Shown here: piece after piece, positions 17,480 through 25,560 of the stretch
Numbering within the stretch: the stretch's first letter is position 1
How the letters are laid out: every line of letters begins with the position of its first letter
DNA from: Halovenus rubra
Lineage (GTDB): Archaea > Halobacteriota > Halobacteria > Halobacteriales > Haloarculaceae
DNA: 64,000 bases
Assembly: GCF_026586665.1 (NCBI RefSeq)
Contig: NZ_JAODIY010000010.1
Coordinates: 124,001 to 188,000, forward strand
Reading direction: 5' to 3'
Program-made: the position numbers and the translations under genes
Notes under the pieces: model-generated
What the model was told of the DNA's origin: nothing
The model's input: the letters and a program-made list of their open reading frames with translations, nothing else
Databases searched by the model: none

Positions 17480-17520
17480 CGCCACGTGGTCGCCACTTAG
17501 CACCACAGTCGGTCGTCAGA

Positions 17521-18093
17521 TTACGTTCTACTCTCGAAATCCCGTCGCATCGCAATCTCAAACCAAGGGCAAAGACGAAGCTGTCGGTACCACCGGGGGT
17601 GGTGATACAGGCGCTCGTAGGGCACCCACATCACACCGCCGACCTCTTCGGGGTCGGGTTCTAAGCGTGTGTCAGTAAGTGTCGCCTGTAACACTGCACA
17701 GACCTCGTGTTCGACACCTTCCTCGTGATAGTATCGCTTGTACTCGAAGCGGTCAGTCACCTGTAGGTCGTCGTACTGTTCGGCGGTAACCCCGAGTTCC
17801 TCTTCGAGGCGTTCTGTTGTAGCCTCGATCTGTGTCTGGCCGGCAACTGGATGCGAAGCGACGGTTCCGTCCCAATAAGTGTCCCAGAGACGCTTATCAG
17901 GGCTTCGTTGGGCTAAAAGGATATTTCCACCCTCGTCGAACAACAACGTGGTAAACGCACGGTGGCGGATGCCCTCACCAGTGTGTGCGTCGAGTCGGTT
18001 GACCATCTCCTGTTTGTTATCGTCACCGTCGACCGCGATAACGTCCTGTCCTGCGTTTTCGTGGGTGCTTTCGTCCGCTCCCGTATTACTCAT
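17521..18093 (-). CDS. Type-1 isopentenyl-diphosphate isomerase-like Nudix protein lacking the catalytic Cys
   Basis: This 190-residue protein aligns along its length with type-1 IPP isomerase. The metal ligands match those of the E. coli enzyme: His37 and His44 (HTGEGIRH), His81 (SHP), Glu99, and Glu128/Glu130 (VEHE). However, the residue at the place of E. coli Cys67, two before the conserved His, is Ala79 (WDGTVASHP). The canonical acid-base cysteine is thus absent, so the protein may use another residue, be a weak isomerase, or hydrolyse a diphosphate. It is divergent from the alpha/beta hydrolase and convergent with the helical protein upstream. Confidence 0.8.
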   Translation of the reverse strand: MSNTGADESTHENAGQDVIAVDGDDNKQEMVNRLDAHTGEGIRHRAFTTLLFDEGGNILLAQRSPDKRLWDTYWDGTVASHPVAGQTQIEATTERLEEELGVTAEQYDDLQVTDRFEYKRYYHEEGVEHEVCAVLQATLTDTRLEPDPEEVGGVMWVPYERLYHHPRWYRQLRLCPWFEIAMRRDFESRT

Positions 18094-18176
18094 TGGAAGA
18101 CATATAGCCCAGCCCCGTAAAACCGTCTTCGGAACGGACCAGCACGAATTTTATATCCGAGCAGTAATATGAATCT

Positions 18177-19169
18177 ATGTCAGAGGTTAACAGCCATAAT
18201 CAGTCGACAAGAGACGGCGATTCTCAGCGGACACGCTCACCGAACGACTGGGCAACCAGCGAACAGCGGCGTTACGCACAGCGACAGGCTGAGTACGCCA
18301 CACACCACGATGTGGCTGTCGAGTCTCGGGTCGTCGACACCGAGACTGCAGGTCGAGTCCATTATCTCGTCGCCGGCAACCCCGAGGGCAAGCCCGTCGT
18401 GTTGTTACACGGCGTCTCGACAACAGCGGCGACATGGCTCGAAATGGTCCCAGCACTTACCGATACGTATCGAGTCTACATCCCAGACAGGCCGGGCCGT
18501 GGATTATCTGTGGCCCCGAGTTACCGTGGCCGGGACCTCCGGGCGTTCATGGTCGACTATTTGCTCGACATGTTCGACACACTCGGTATCGAACAGCCAC
18601 ACGTCGTCGGCAACTCACTGGGCGGCCAACAGGCGTTTTTGCTCGCCATCGATAACGACTGCGTCGACCGACTGTGTCTTGTCGGTGGGCCGGGCGGCAT
18701 CTCAAAGGAGTTTTCGCTCATGTTTCGGTTGCTAACTGTCCGCGGACTGAACCGACTGCTGTTCTGGCTCAACAGCCTCGGCGACCCAATCGAAAGCGCG
18801 CACGACCAGACCGAACAGCTTCTTGTCGCCGACGATTCTGGCGTCTCCGAGACGTTTTACAAGCTACTGGCTGCGAGTAGCGAGATGCCAGAGCGGTCGA
18901 AGAGTCTGCGCTCACTCCAGAGTGCGCAGGGCTCGTTTGGCCGAATGCACCCAATCTTTAACCTCCGGGAGGAAATCGTCGATATCGAGCGTCCGACTGC
19001 GTTTATCTGGGGGAGTGAAGACGCTTTCTGGCCGCCTGACGTTGGCCGTCCTGTCGCCGAGCAGATGTCAGATGCTGAGTTCCACAAGTTGGCAGGCCAC
19101 GGACATATGCCATGGCTAGAGCCAGACAAACAGACAGAAACACGCGTCCGGGAGTTCCTCAAAGGGTAG
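18177..19169 (+). CDS. Alpha/beta hydrolase
   Basis: This 330-residue enzyme has the alpha/beta hydrolase pattern: oxyanion-hole LLHGVSTTAATW (residues 77-88), nucleophile elbow VVGNSLGG with Ser147, an acidic loop IWGSEDAFWPP, and catalytic His310 in GHGHMPW. The first ~45 residues are polar and probably a flexible extension. The substrate cannot be read from the sequence. Its stop codon abuts the stop codon of livM on the other strand with no intervening base. A TATA-like TTTTATAT lies near 18148-18156. Confidence 0.88.
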   Translation: MSEVNSHNQSTRDGDSQRTRSPNDWATSEQRRYAQRQAEYATHHDVAVESRVVDTETAGRVHYLVAGNPEGKPVVLLHGVSTTAATWLEMVPALTDTYRVYIPDRPGRGLSVAPSYRGRDLRAFMVDYLLDMFDTLGIEQPHVVGNSLGGQQAFLLAIDNDCVDRLCLVGGPGGISKEFSLMFRLLTVRGLNRLLFWLNSLGDPIESAHDQTEQLLVADDSGVSETFYKLLAASSEMPERSKSLRSLQSAQGSFGRMHPIFNLREEIVDIERPTAFIWGSEDAFWPPDVGRPVAEQMSDAEFHKLAGHGHMPWLEPDKQTETRVREFLKG

Positions 19170-20501
19170 TTACTGGTCGTCAGCCTCGGTTTCGCTTCCC
19201 AGCGCGCCAAGACGGTGAGAAACATGCTTCGAGAGCGACTGTGTCCCGAATCGAAGGCGAAGGGTCCCGAGCAAACCGACGGGGACAAAGAGGACGAACA
19301 GCACGAAGATGATGCCCGCATAGAACTCCCCGTGGCCAGTCATGAACGAATCGAGAGCCTTGCTGACTGTCAGTCCGCCGCTGATAGTCGCATCAAGAAG
19401 ACTGTCCGGCAGGTTCTGTTCGAGGAACGGTTGGAGACCGCCACCACTCCCCTCACGTGCGAGGAACTCTTCGACCCATTCAAGGAAGAAATACCCAAAC
19501 AGTGGGCCAACAAGTGTCTTCAGCCCGCCAATGATTGCCGCAACCAGTGCGAACCCGGTCACGAGGAAGAAGAAACTGTTCTGGGGGTCAATAAAGCCCT
19601 GATAGCCGACAAGCAGGCCGCCAGCAACTGCACCGAAGAACGCACTGATTGCGAACGCACCCATCTTGTACCAGAACGTGTTGTACCCGATAGCCTGTGC
19701 ACGTTCCTCGTTCTCGCTGATAGCAATCATTACGCGCCCGAACGGGGAGTGGATGATACGCTGCATAGCGAGATACGAGACCAACACGAACGCACCAATC
19801 GCGAAGTAGGAGACGACGATAGCAGCACTCGTTTCGTTGAATATCGGACCCAGATCGATTCCGAGAAGTGACGTGTCACCGAACGCGCCGATTTCCACCT
19901 GCAAGGCGTCAACAAGGGGAACACCGAGTTCTGGAGTGAACGTCTCGATGCCAGAAGGTGTTCCGGGTGTCACCCCATCGGACGGGTCGCTTCCGCCAGG
20001 TGTGAGAAAGTCAAAGTTCTCTGCCGCGACAAACAGAATTTCTGAGACTCCAAGCGTAATCATCGCAAAGTAAACGCCAGACAGTCGGAACGCAATCAGG
20101 CCGACCAGCACCGCTGCAACGGCCGCGACGACACCACCAAGCACCAGCAAGGTCATAAAGGGGAGTTCACCCGGAAGAAGCGGTAGTTGGCCGTTGTACC
20201 CGAGGACAACAAAGTACGCACCGATACCAAAGAAGGTAGCGTGACCGAACGAGAGATACCCCGTGTAGCCACTGATGAAATCAAACGACATCGCAAACAA
20301 CCCAAGCCACAGCACTGTCAGCATTGTTCGGGGTCTGAGAAGTACGGTCTCAGCAATCAGCCCGAATTGGCCAACGAACAGGTCGTAGGCGAACGGGTAA
20401 AGAATGAAAAACGCCACCACGAGCGCATGGAGCGCATGGTCGCGGAGGTACTGTCCTGCCCAAGATGGGACCGGCAGCGAACGGGCGGATTCGGGACTCA
20501 T
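19170..20501 (-). CDS. livM: Branched-chain amino acid-type ABC importer permease LivM
   Basis: This 443-residue membrane subunit has about ten helices and the LivM segment SGYTGYLSFGHATFFGIGAY near residues 77-96, plus the EAA-like region around VMIAISENEERAQAIGYN. It is the last gene of the livK-G-F-H-M operon, overlapping livH by 4 bp. An unusual acidic extracytoplasmic insert (GGSDPSDGVTPGTPSG, near 170-190) separates two helices. The LivM/LivH heterodimer imports branched-chain amino acids or, in many archaea, related carboxylates; the substrate here is not proved. Confidence 0.93.
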   Translation of the reverse strand: MSPESARSLPVPSWAGQYLRDHALHALVVAFFILYPFAYDLFVGQFGLIAETVLLRPRTMLTVLWLGLFAMSFDFISGYTGYLSFGHATFFGIGAYFVVLGYNGQLPLLPGELPFMTLLVLGGVVAAVAAVLVGLIAFRLSGVYFAMITLGVSEILFVAAENFDFLTPGGSDPSDGVTPGTPSGIETFTPELGVPLVDALQVEIGAFGDTSLLGIDLGPIFNETSAAIVVSYFAIGAFVLVSYLAMQRIIHSPFGRVMIAISENEERAQAIGYNTFWYKMGAFAISAFFGAVAGGLLVGYQGFIDPQNSFFFLVTGFALVAAIIGGLKTLVGPLFGYFFLEWVEEFLAREGSGGGLQPFLEQNLPDSLLDATISGGLTVSKALDSFMTGHGEFYAGIIFVLFVLFVPVGLLGTLRLRFGTQSLSKHVSHRLGALGSETEADDQ

Positions 20502-21580
20502 CCGTGATCACCTTGTCCCTCGACACCGAATAGACCGCGCGGCTGGAGGATGAGCATCACAACTAAGATGGCAAATATCAGCAGTTGGTCCACGTCGGTG
20601 AACGTGACCACTTTGACCTGAAACGCCCAGGTGGCTAGCGCATCGAGCATTCCCACGAGCACCGAGGCGACGACAGTTCCCTTGAATGAGCCAAGCCCAC
20701 CGACAATGACGATGACAAAAGCGGGCAGCAACACCCCAAGCGCGAGCGGAACGTTTACTCGCCAGAGTGGCGACCACATCAACATCACGCCAGCGGCTCC
20801 CGCAAGCCCGGAGCCGATGGCAAACACGACAGTGAACGTCCGTTTGATATTAATTCCTAAAGCTCGGGCCATCTCGTCGTCCTCGACGCCAGCGCGAACG
20901 AACAGACCGTAGCGCGTCTCGTTAAGAAAATACCAGATGCCGGCCACGGTGAGCACGCCCAGCAGAATCTGGAACGGATGCAGCCCCCCGATGCTGATAC
21001 CAGCAACATCGAATGTTCCCTGTAACACCTCGGGAACAGTCTCCTCACGTGGAATCGACCAACCGACAGCCTCCCGACCGCTGTTGACGTTCCAGTAATC
21101 CACGATTATCCGCATGAGTTCCTCCATCGTAATCGAGATACCAAACGTGAGCAGTATCATGTAAATCGGGGGGTACTCGTAGAGTCGTCTGATGAGTGCC
21201 ACCTCGAAGACGACCCCCAACAACGCGAGCAACACGAACACACCGATGATAAGCAAGACGAATACACCAACCGAGCTAACAGCGCCCATCGACCCGACAC
21301 CGACCGTAAGTACCGCTGTACCGGCGATGTAGGCGCCGTACATCGTGAACGCACCGTGTGCAAAGTTGATTACGTCCATCAGCCCGAAGGTGAGCGTCAG
21401 TCCGCTAGCAATCATCAAGTAGAGGCTGGCTTTTGCCAGCCCCTCAATGAAGACGCTTGCAAGTTCCGTTGGTGAGGTAAACAGGTTGCTGATGTCGCCG
21501 ACTGCAAGTGGGACACCGCTCACGCCAGCCGCCAATGATGCTTCGACGGATCCGAGCGCTGCTGTCGTGAGTGCCGTCAT
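20498..21580 (-). CDS. livH: Branched-chain amino acid-type ABC importer permease LivH
   Basis: This 360-residue permease has the LivH motifs ASGLTLTFGLMDVINFAHGAFTM (about 58-80) and EDDEMARALGINIKRTF (about 230-246), with eight to ten helices. It overlaps both livF and livM by 4 bp. An N-terminal extension of about 35 residues precedes the first typical segment; an internal start is possible, but the overlap with livF favours the long form. Confidence 0.93.
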   Translation of the reverse strand: MTALTTAALGSVEASLAAGVSGVPLAVGDISNLFTSPTELASVFIEGLAKASLYLMIASGLTLTFGLMDVINFAHGAFTMYGAYIAGTAVLTVGVGSMGAVSSVGVFVLLIIGVFVLLALLGVVFEVALIRRLYEYPPIYMILLTFGISITMEELMRIIVDYWNVNSGREAVGWSIPREETVPEVLQGTFDVAGISIGGLHPFQILLGVLTVAGIWYFLNETRYGLFVRAGVEDDEMARALGINIKRTFTVVFAIGSGLAGAAGVMLMWSPLWRVNVPLALGVLLPAFVIVIVGGLGSFKGTVVASVLVGMLDALATWAFQVKVVTFTDVDQLLIFAILVVMLILQPRGLFGVEGQGDHG

Positions 21581-22275
21581 GCCGAGAGATACCTCCTGAG
21601 GCGTTCATCATCGACGCCAACCTCACTTGTCTCACCCGAATCGACGATAGTTCCGTGATCCATCACGTAAAACCGGTCGGCAAGGTCAAGCGCGAGACCC
21701 AGTTTCTGTTCGACGAGCAAGATGGGAACCGATTCAGCCGCCGAAAGCAGTGCCTCACCGACATCTGTGACGATTTTTGGAGCCAATCCTTCACTGGGCT
21801 CGTCGACGAGTAAGATATCGTTGCCGCCGACGAGGCCACGAGCAATAGCGAGCATCTGCTGTTGGCCGCCTGAGAGGTCTCCTGCTCGCTGGTCGGCTCG
21901 CTCAGCGAGAACCGGGAACGTCTCGTAGGCCAACTCAAGGGCATCAGACATGCTGGCGTTGTTGGGGACTGCTGCTCTGATATTCTCCTCAACGCTCAGC
22001 CGACTGAACATCCGACGGTCCTCGGGAATCCAGCCGATACCAGCATCCGCCACCTCGTAGGTATCCTTGCCGGTGAGTTCCTCCTCACGGAACCGGATAG
22101 ACCCCTCTTGTGGCGGCGTTAACTGGAGAATCGAGCGGAACGTTGTTGTCTTTCCAACGCCGTTTCGACCGAGCAAGGCGACGACCTCTCCTTTCTCGAC
22201 TGTCAGGTCGACACCCTGGAGAATGTGACTCTCGCCGTAGTAGGTGTGGACCCCATCGAGTTCAAGAAGCGTCAT
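21577..22275 (-). CDS. livF: LivF: branched-chain-type ABC importer ATPase
   Basis: This 232-residue ATPase has Walker A GRNGVGKTT (36-44), the LivF hallmark GIGWIPEDRRMFSRLSVEEN (about 79-98), signature LSGGQQQML and Walker B ILLVDEPSEGLAP. It is one of two ATPases in the importer and sits between livG and livH with 4-bp overlaps on both sides. Confidence 0.94.
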   Translation of the reverse strand: MTLLELDGVHTYYGESHILQGVDLTVEKGEVVALLGRNGVGKTTTFRSILQLTPPQEGSIRFREEELTGKDTYEVADAGIGWIPEDRRMFSRLSVEENIRAAVPNNASMSDALELAYETFPVLAERADQRAGDLSGGQQQMLAIARGLVGGNDILLVDEPSEGLAPKIVTDVGEALLSAAESVPILLVEQKLGLALDLADRFYVMDHGTIVDSGETSEVGVDDERLRRYLSA

Positions 22276-23051
22276 GCAACTCCCTCCGTGCGCTCTAAGT
22301 CGCCCGGCTCGTAGCCACCGAGATACGCATCCTGAACTTCTGGGTCACCCCGGATGGTCTCTGGCTTGCCGTCAGCGATAATCTCGCCCTGATTGAGGAC
22401 GACAATCCGGTCTGAGACATCCATCACGAGGTCCATATTGTGTTCGACCAACAACACCGCGTGGTCGGTGGCGACATCCTCGATAATCCCTCGGATATCG
22501 TCGACATCCTCAGTTGAGACGCCAGCGTTTGGCTCATCGAGCAACAACACATCTGGGTCGCCAGCAAGGGCAATACCGACTTCGAGCTGGCGTTTTTCGC
22601 CGTGGCTGAGGTTTTCGGCCGGCTCCGTGGCTTTTCGATCAAGCCCCACTCGCTCCAGAATCTCGTGTGCCCGCTCGTAGTGTTCGTCGAAAGCGTTGAC
22701 GTTCCGCCAGAACTGCCAAGAGTCGTCGCTGTGGGCCTGCTGTGCGATACGGACGTTTTCCAAAACAGAGCTTGTCGGGAAAATATTTGTTATCTGATAC
22801 GAACGGTGGACGCCAAACTGTGCAGTCTCGAAGGTAGTGTGGTCGGTAACGTCGACCCACTCCTCGGAGCGTTCGAGTTCAATGCTGCCCTCGCTGGGTT
22901 CGAGTGCGCCAGTTAGAAGGTTAAAAAACGTTGTCTTGCCGGCCCCGTTTGGGCCGATAAGCGACGTGAGGCGGTCGTCGAGTGTAAAGTCGACACTATC
23001 GACGGCCGTGAGGCCACCAAATCGTTTCGTAAGAGCCGTCGTCCGGAGCAT
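22272..23051 (-). CDS. livG: LivG: branched-chain-type ABC importer ATPase
   Basis: This 259-residue ATPase has Walker A GPNGAGKTT (33-41), the LivG-type GVHRSYQITNIFPTSSVLEN segment, a signature LSHGEKRQLEV and Walker B VLLLDEPNAG, with the VDDIRGII and LLVEHNMD motifs expected of LivG. It lies 3 bp after livK and overlaps livF by 4 bp. Confidence 0.94.
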   Translation of the reverse strand: MLRTTALTKRFGGLTAVDSVDFTLDDRLTSLIGPNGAGKTTFFNLLTGALEPSEGSIELERSEEWVDVTDHTTFETAQFGVHRSYQITNIFPTSSVLENVRIAQQAHSDDSWQFWRNVNAFDEHYERAHEILERVGLDRKATEPAENLSHGEKRQLEVGIALAGDPDVLLLDEPNAGVSTEDVDDIRGIIEDVATDHAVLLVEHNMDLVMDVSDRIVVLNQGEIIADGKPETIRGDPEVQDAYLGGYEPGDLERTEGVA

Positions 23052-23054
23052 TGC

Positions 23055-24536
23055 TTACGATAGGTCGCAGTTCACGTCCTCAGCAGGAATCGTTACATCG
23101 TCTTGTGAGACCCGGTTTAGGGGTTCTCCGGGCATGATAGCCGCCGGCCAGTTTTCCTGACTATCCGGCGTGACTGTGACGGGCGCGACAGTCATCTCCG
23201 AGCGTGCCTGGTTGTTGTACTCTTGGAATGTGTAGCCGTTCTCACCTTTCGGTGTGTCGGTGACTGTCATTCCGCTCATTCCCTCCACGACGGCGTCAGC
23301 ACTGACTTCGCCTTGTTCGTTCATCGCCTGAACAACTGCCGAGGCGGCGGTGAACGCACCGCTGGTGAACAGGTCCGGAACGACACCATAGGTGTTTGAG
23401 TGACTGTCCACGAACTGGTCGTTAATTGCGTTGTCGTACTGGTTCCAGTGGTACCGTGTCGTGAACGGGCCAAAGTTTGCTTCCTGTAGTGCCTCATTGC
23501 TGAAGTCATCAAGTGCCCCTTGCAGGGCGTTCCCTACGACGCCTAAGGTTAGTCGAGAGGCGAACCCACCGAACATCTGGAAGTCGTAGTCGCCAGCGAG
23601 GAACGAGGAGAAAAATCCAGACAGACCGGCGGCCGTGAATCCACCGACAATCGCCTCTGCGCCGGCATTCTGGGCTTCGTCGAGCAGGCCGGTCCATTCG
23701 GGTTGGTCGAGGTCCTCCGGGACAGCGCGCTCCTCAGCGATGGTGACACCGCGGTTCTCGAGGACAGTTCGGTAGTTGTCAACGACGGACTGGCCGAAGG
23801 CGTCGTCAGCACCAAACAGTGCAATCTGTTCGACGTCAGTCTGGTCAGCGATGTAGACGCCACCACTCCGGGCATCCATCGCCGTATTCTCGTTGGCACG
23901 AAATACCAAGTCTCGGCATGTTCCCTCACCGGCTGTAATCTCAGCTGAGGCGGCTGGCCCAGCGATAAAGGGCACTTCAGCCTGGTCGACAACGCTGTTG
24001 ATGACCGAGATTGCGCCGCCGGAGTTCCCGACGCCGTACAGCATGTCGACATCGTCTTGTGTGACCAGTTCCTCAGCGAGTTGCTGTGCCTGTGTCGGAG
24101 CGAACTGGGTGTCACGGGCACGAATTTCGACATCGATATCGCCGACTGGGTAGCTGTAATCTCCCGCATCAACCGCGTCGGCCGGCAATGGGTCGTCGTC
24201 GGCCTTGTGTGCGAGGCCGCTGTAGAATCCGGCTGATCCCTGTGCACCGTATATCGCCAGTTGCCCGGAGAAGTCTTGTAACACACCAATTCGAAGGGTT
24301 CCCGAAAGGTCTTCGGACGTGCTATCGCCTCCATCTGACCCGTTTCCTCCATCTGACCCATCGCCTCCATCTGACCCATCCTCACCGTCACTGCCGTCGG
24401 AACTATCCGTCCCGTCACTGCTGCCATCATCACCGTCGCCACCATCATCATCTCCTGTACAACCTGCAAGTGCAATGGTACCTGATGCGCCAAGTGCGCC
24501 GAGTACACGTCGGCGTGACAGTTTCTCAAGATCCAT
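23055..24536 (-). CDS. livK: LivK-type substrate-binding lipoprotein
   Basis: This 493-residue protein captures the ligand outside the cell for the LivGFHM importer. The N-terminus has a twin-arginine signal (SRRRVLGALG) and lipobox LAGC with lipidated Cys26, so it is exported folded by Tat and anchored to the membrane. Residues ~29-72 are an Asp/Ser/Gly linker built partly from tandem 18-bp repeats. The rest is a type-1 periplasmic-binding fold starting at LRIGVLQDFSGQLAIYG. It is the first gene of the operon. The acyl-CoA ligase nearby suggests a carboxylic acid ligand as an alternative to an amino acid. Confidence 0.92.
   Translation of the reverse strand: MDLEKLSRRRVLGALGASGTIALAGCTGDDDGGDGDDGSSDGTDSSDGSDGEDGSDGGDGSDGGNGSDGGDSTSEDLSGTLRIGVLQDFSGQLAIYGAQGSAGFYSGLAHKADDDPLPADAVDAGDYSYPVGDIDVEIRARDTQFAPTQAQQLAEELVTQDDVDMLYGVGNSGGAISVINSVVDQAEVPFIAGPAASAEITAGEGTCRDLVFRANENTAMDARSGGVYIADQTDVEQIALFGADDAFGQSVVDNYRTVLENRGVTIAEERAVPEDLDQPEWTGLLDEAQNAGAEAIVGGFTAAGLSGFFSSFLAGDYDFQMFGGFASRLTLGVVGNALQGALDDFSNEALQEANFGPFTTRYHWNQYDNAINDQFVDSHSNTYGVVPDLFTSGAFTAASAVVQAMNEQGEVSADAVVEGMSGMTVTDTPKGENGYTFQEYNNQARSEMTVAPVTVTPDSQENWPAAIMPGEPLNRVSQDDVTIPAEDVNCDLS
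24328..24381 (-). repeat. Three tandem 18-bp repeats in the livK linker
   Basis: Three direct copies of CCTCCATCTGACCC followed by four variable bases lie at 24328-24345, 24346-24363 and 24364-24381. On the coding strand they encode repeated GSDGGD/N units. Being a multiple of three, copy-number change would alter only linker length. Confidence 0.85.
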
Positions 24537-24574
24537 GCAAACAATTCACACGCCTGTACACATAAAGTATCAAG

Positions 24575-24590
24575 TTTATATGTTAACATC
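24575..24590 (-). promoter_or_regulatory. Promoter of the liv operon
   Basis: On the reverse strand ACATATAAAC (24584-24575) is a TATA box about 43 bp before the livK start. It overlaps the 10-bp perfect palindrome ATGTTAACAT (24581-24590), which could be an operator at the TFB side of the box. Confidence 0.45.
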
Positions 24591-24747
24591 ACTGTATAAC
24601 CTCGCTCCCGTCACCGGGTTTTGCCAACCAATCGCTCAGTGACTCAAATGATGATCGGAGTTACTGTTTTGTGGCGACAAGACAAAAGAAAAACAACTGG
24701 CCCCGACCAGAGTCATCGGACGACGACTCACAGACCGAACAGGCAGG

Positions 24748-25491
24748 TTATTTGCCGAACGGTCCGTCATCAAGTCCATCTGTATCCGACTCGGAAAGTG
24801 ATTCGAGCGTCTGGACGACGTGACGGGTCACTTTCTGCTGGCCACGGCGGAGGTTCTTCGAGAAGGCAGGGGCCGAGATATCGAATTGCTCGGCGAGTTC
24901 GTTTAGCGTTGTTCCCCGCGGTGACTCGAAATACCCCTGGTCAACCGCCGCTTTCAGCGCCTCTCGTTCGACCTCCGTGAGGTCACGGCAGGCATCAACC
25001 AGTTCGAGTCCAGCGTTAACATTCGTCACTGTCTCCTGAACCAGCGGCCCGCCATGTTCATCGCGAGACATTACATCAAACTCGTTGTTGTGGTCAAGTT
25101 CCGAGAGCGCTTTGTCGGCGACACCGGCAGAGTCGAATCCAACGTGCCACAGTTCGGAGCCGTCCTCAATGTAGAATGGACCAGTGATGAATCCGTCATG
25201 GGACCGGATGCGGTCCATCGCATCAGTCTCGTGGATGACCGTGCGAATCTGCGCGGTGTCGTCCCAGCGCTTTCGAAGCTGGTAATTGTACATGTTCGAG
25301 TGTTCACGGAGCGCAGTCATCCCGTTATTGAGCGCCGACCGACTTGCTCCCTGGACGACCATTCGTGTCTCCAGTTCGTGGTTAGACACATCAAACTCCC
25401 ATTGCACGGCCGAAAACGACACATCGTGGTCCAGGGTCGTGTCAATAAACGGGCAGTCGTGTTGTTCCATTTCCATGGAAATGTCTATCAT
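24748..25491 (-). CDS. Bat-type HTH regulator (bacterio-opsin-activator family)
   Basis: This 247-residue regulator has an N-terminal ligand/sensor region (about 1-165) and the C-terminal HTH-10 domain of haloarchaeal Bat-like proteins: LTEVEREALKAAVDQGYF (about 168-185) then TLNELAEQFDISAPAFSKNLRRGQQ. Within the sensor part FDGFITGPFYIEDG-type strands resemble the BAT (DUF3311-like) half. It lies between the liv operon and the divergent CoA-ligase gene, so it probably controls one or both. Its start at 25491 leaves a 69-bp shared promoter region. Confidence 0.85.
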   Translation of the reverse strand: MIDISMEMEQHDCPFIDTTLDHDVSFSAVQWEFDVSNHELETRMVVQGASRSALNNGMTALREHSNMYNYQLRKRWDDTAQIRTVIHETDAMDRIRSHDGFITGPFYIEDGSELWHVGFDSAGVADKALSELDHNNEFDVMSRDEHGGPLVQETVTNVNAGLELVDACRDLTEVEREALKAAVDQGYFESPRGTTLNELAEQFDISAPAFSKNLRRGQQKVTRHVVQTLESLSESDTDGLDDGPFGK

Positions 25492-25560
25492 ATACCATAC
25501 CTCCTTGTATATTCTGCGCCACCTGCAATATTAAATGCTTGCTCTGAGAACGGCTGAGCG
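25492..25560. promoter_or_regulatory. Divergent promoter of the bat-type regulator and acyl-CoA ligase genes
   Basis: This 69-bp gap holds CAATATTAAAT (25531-25541), a TATA-like box about 25 bp before the ligase ATG, and GTATAT near 25514-25519 serving the reverse-strand gene. Such close back-to-back promoters allow joint control by the regulator; that is inference. Confidence 0.45.
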
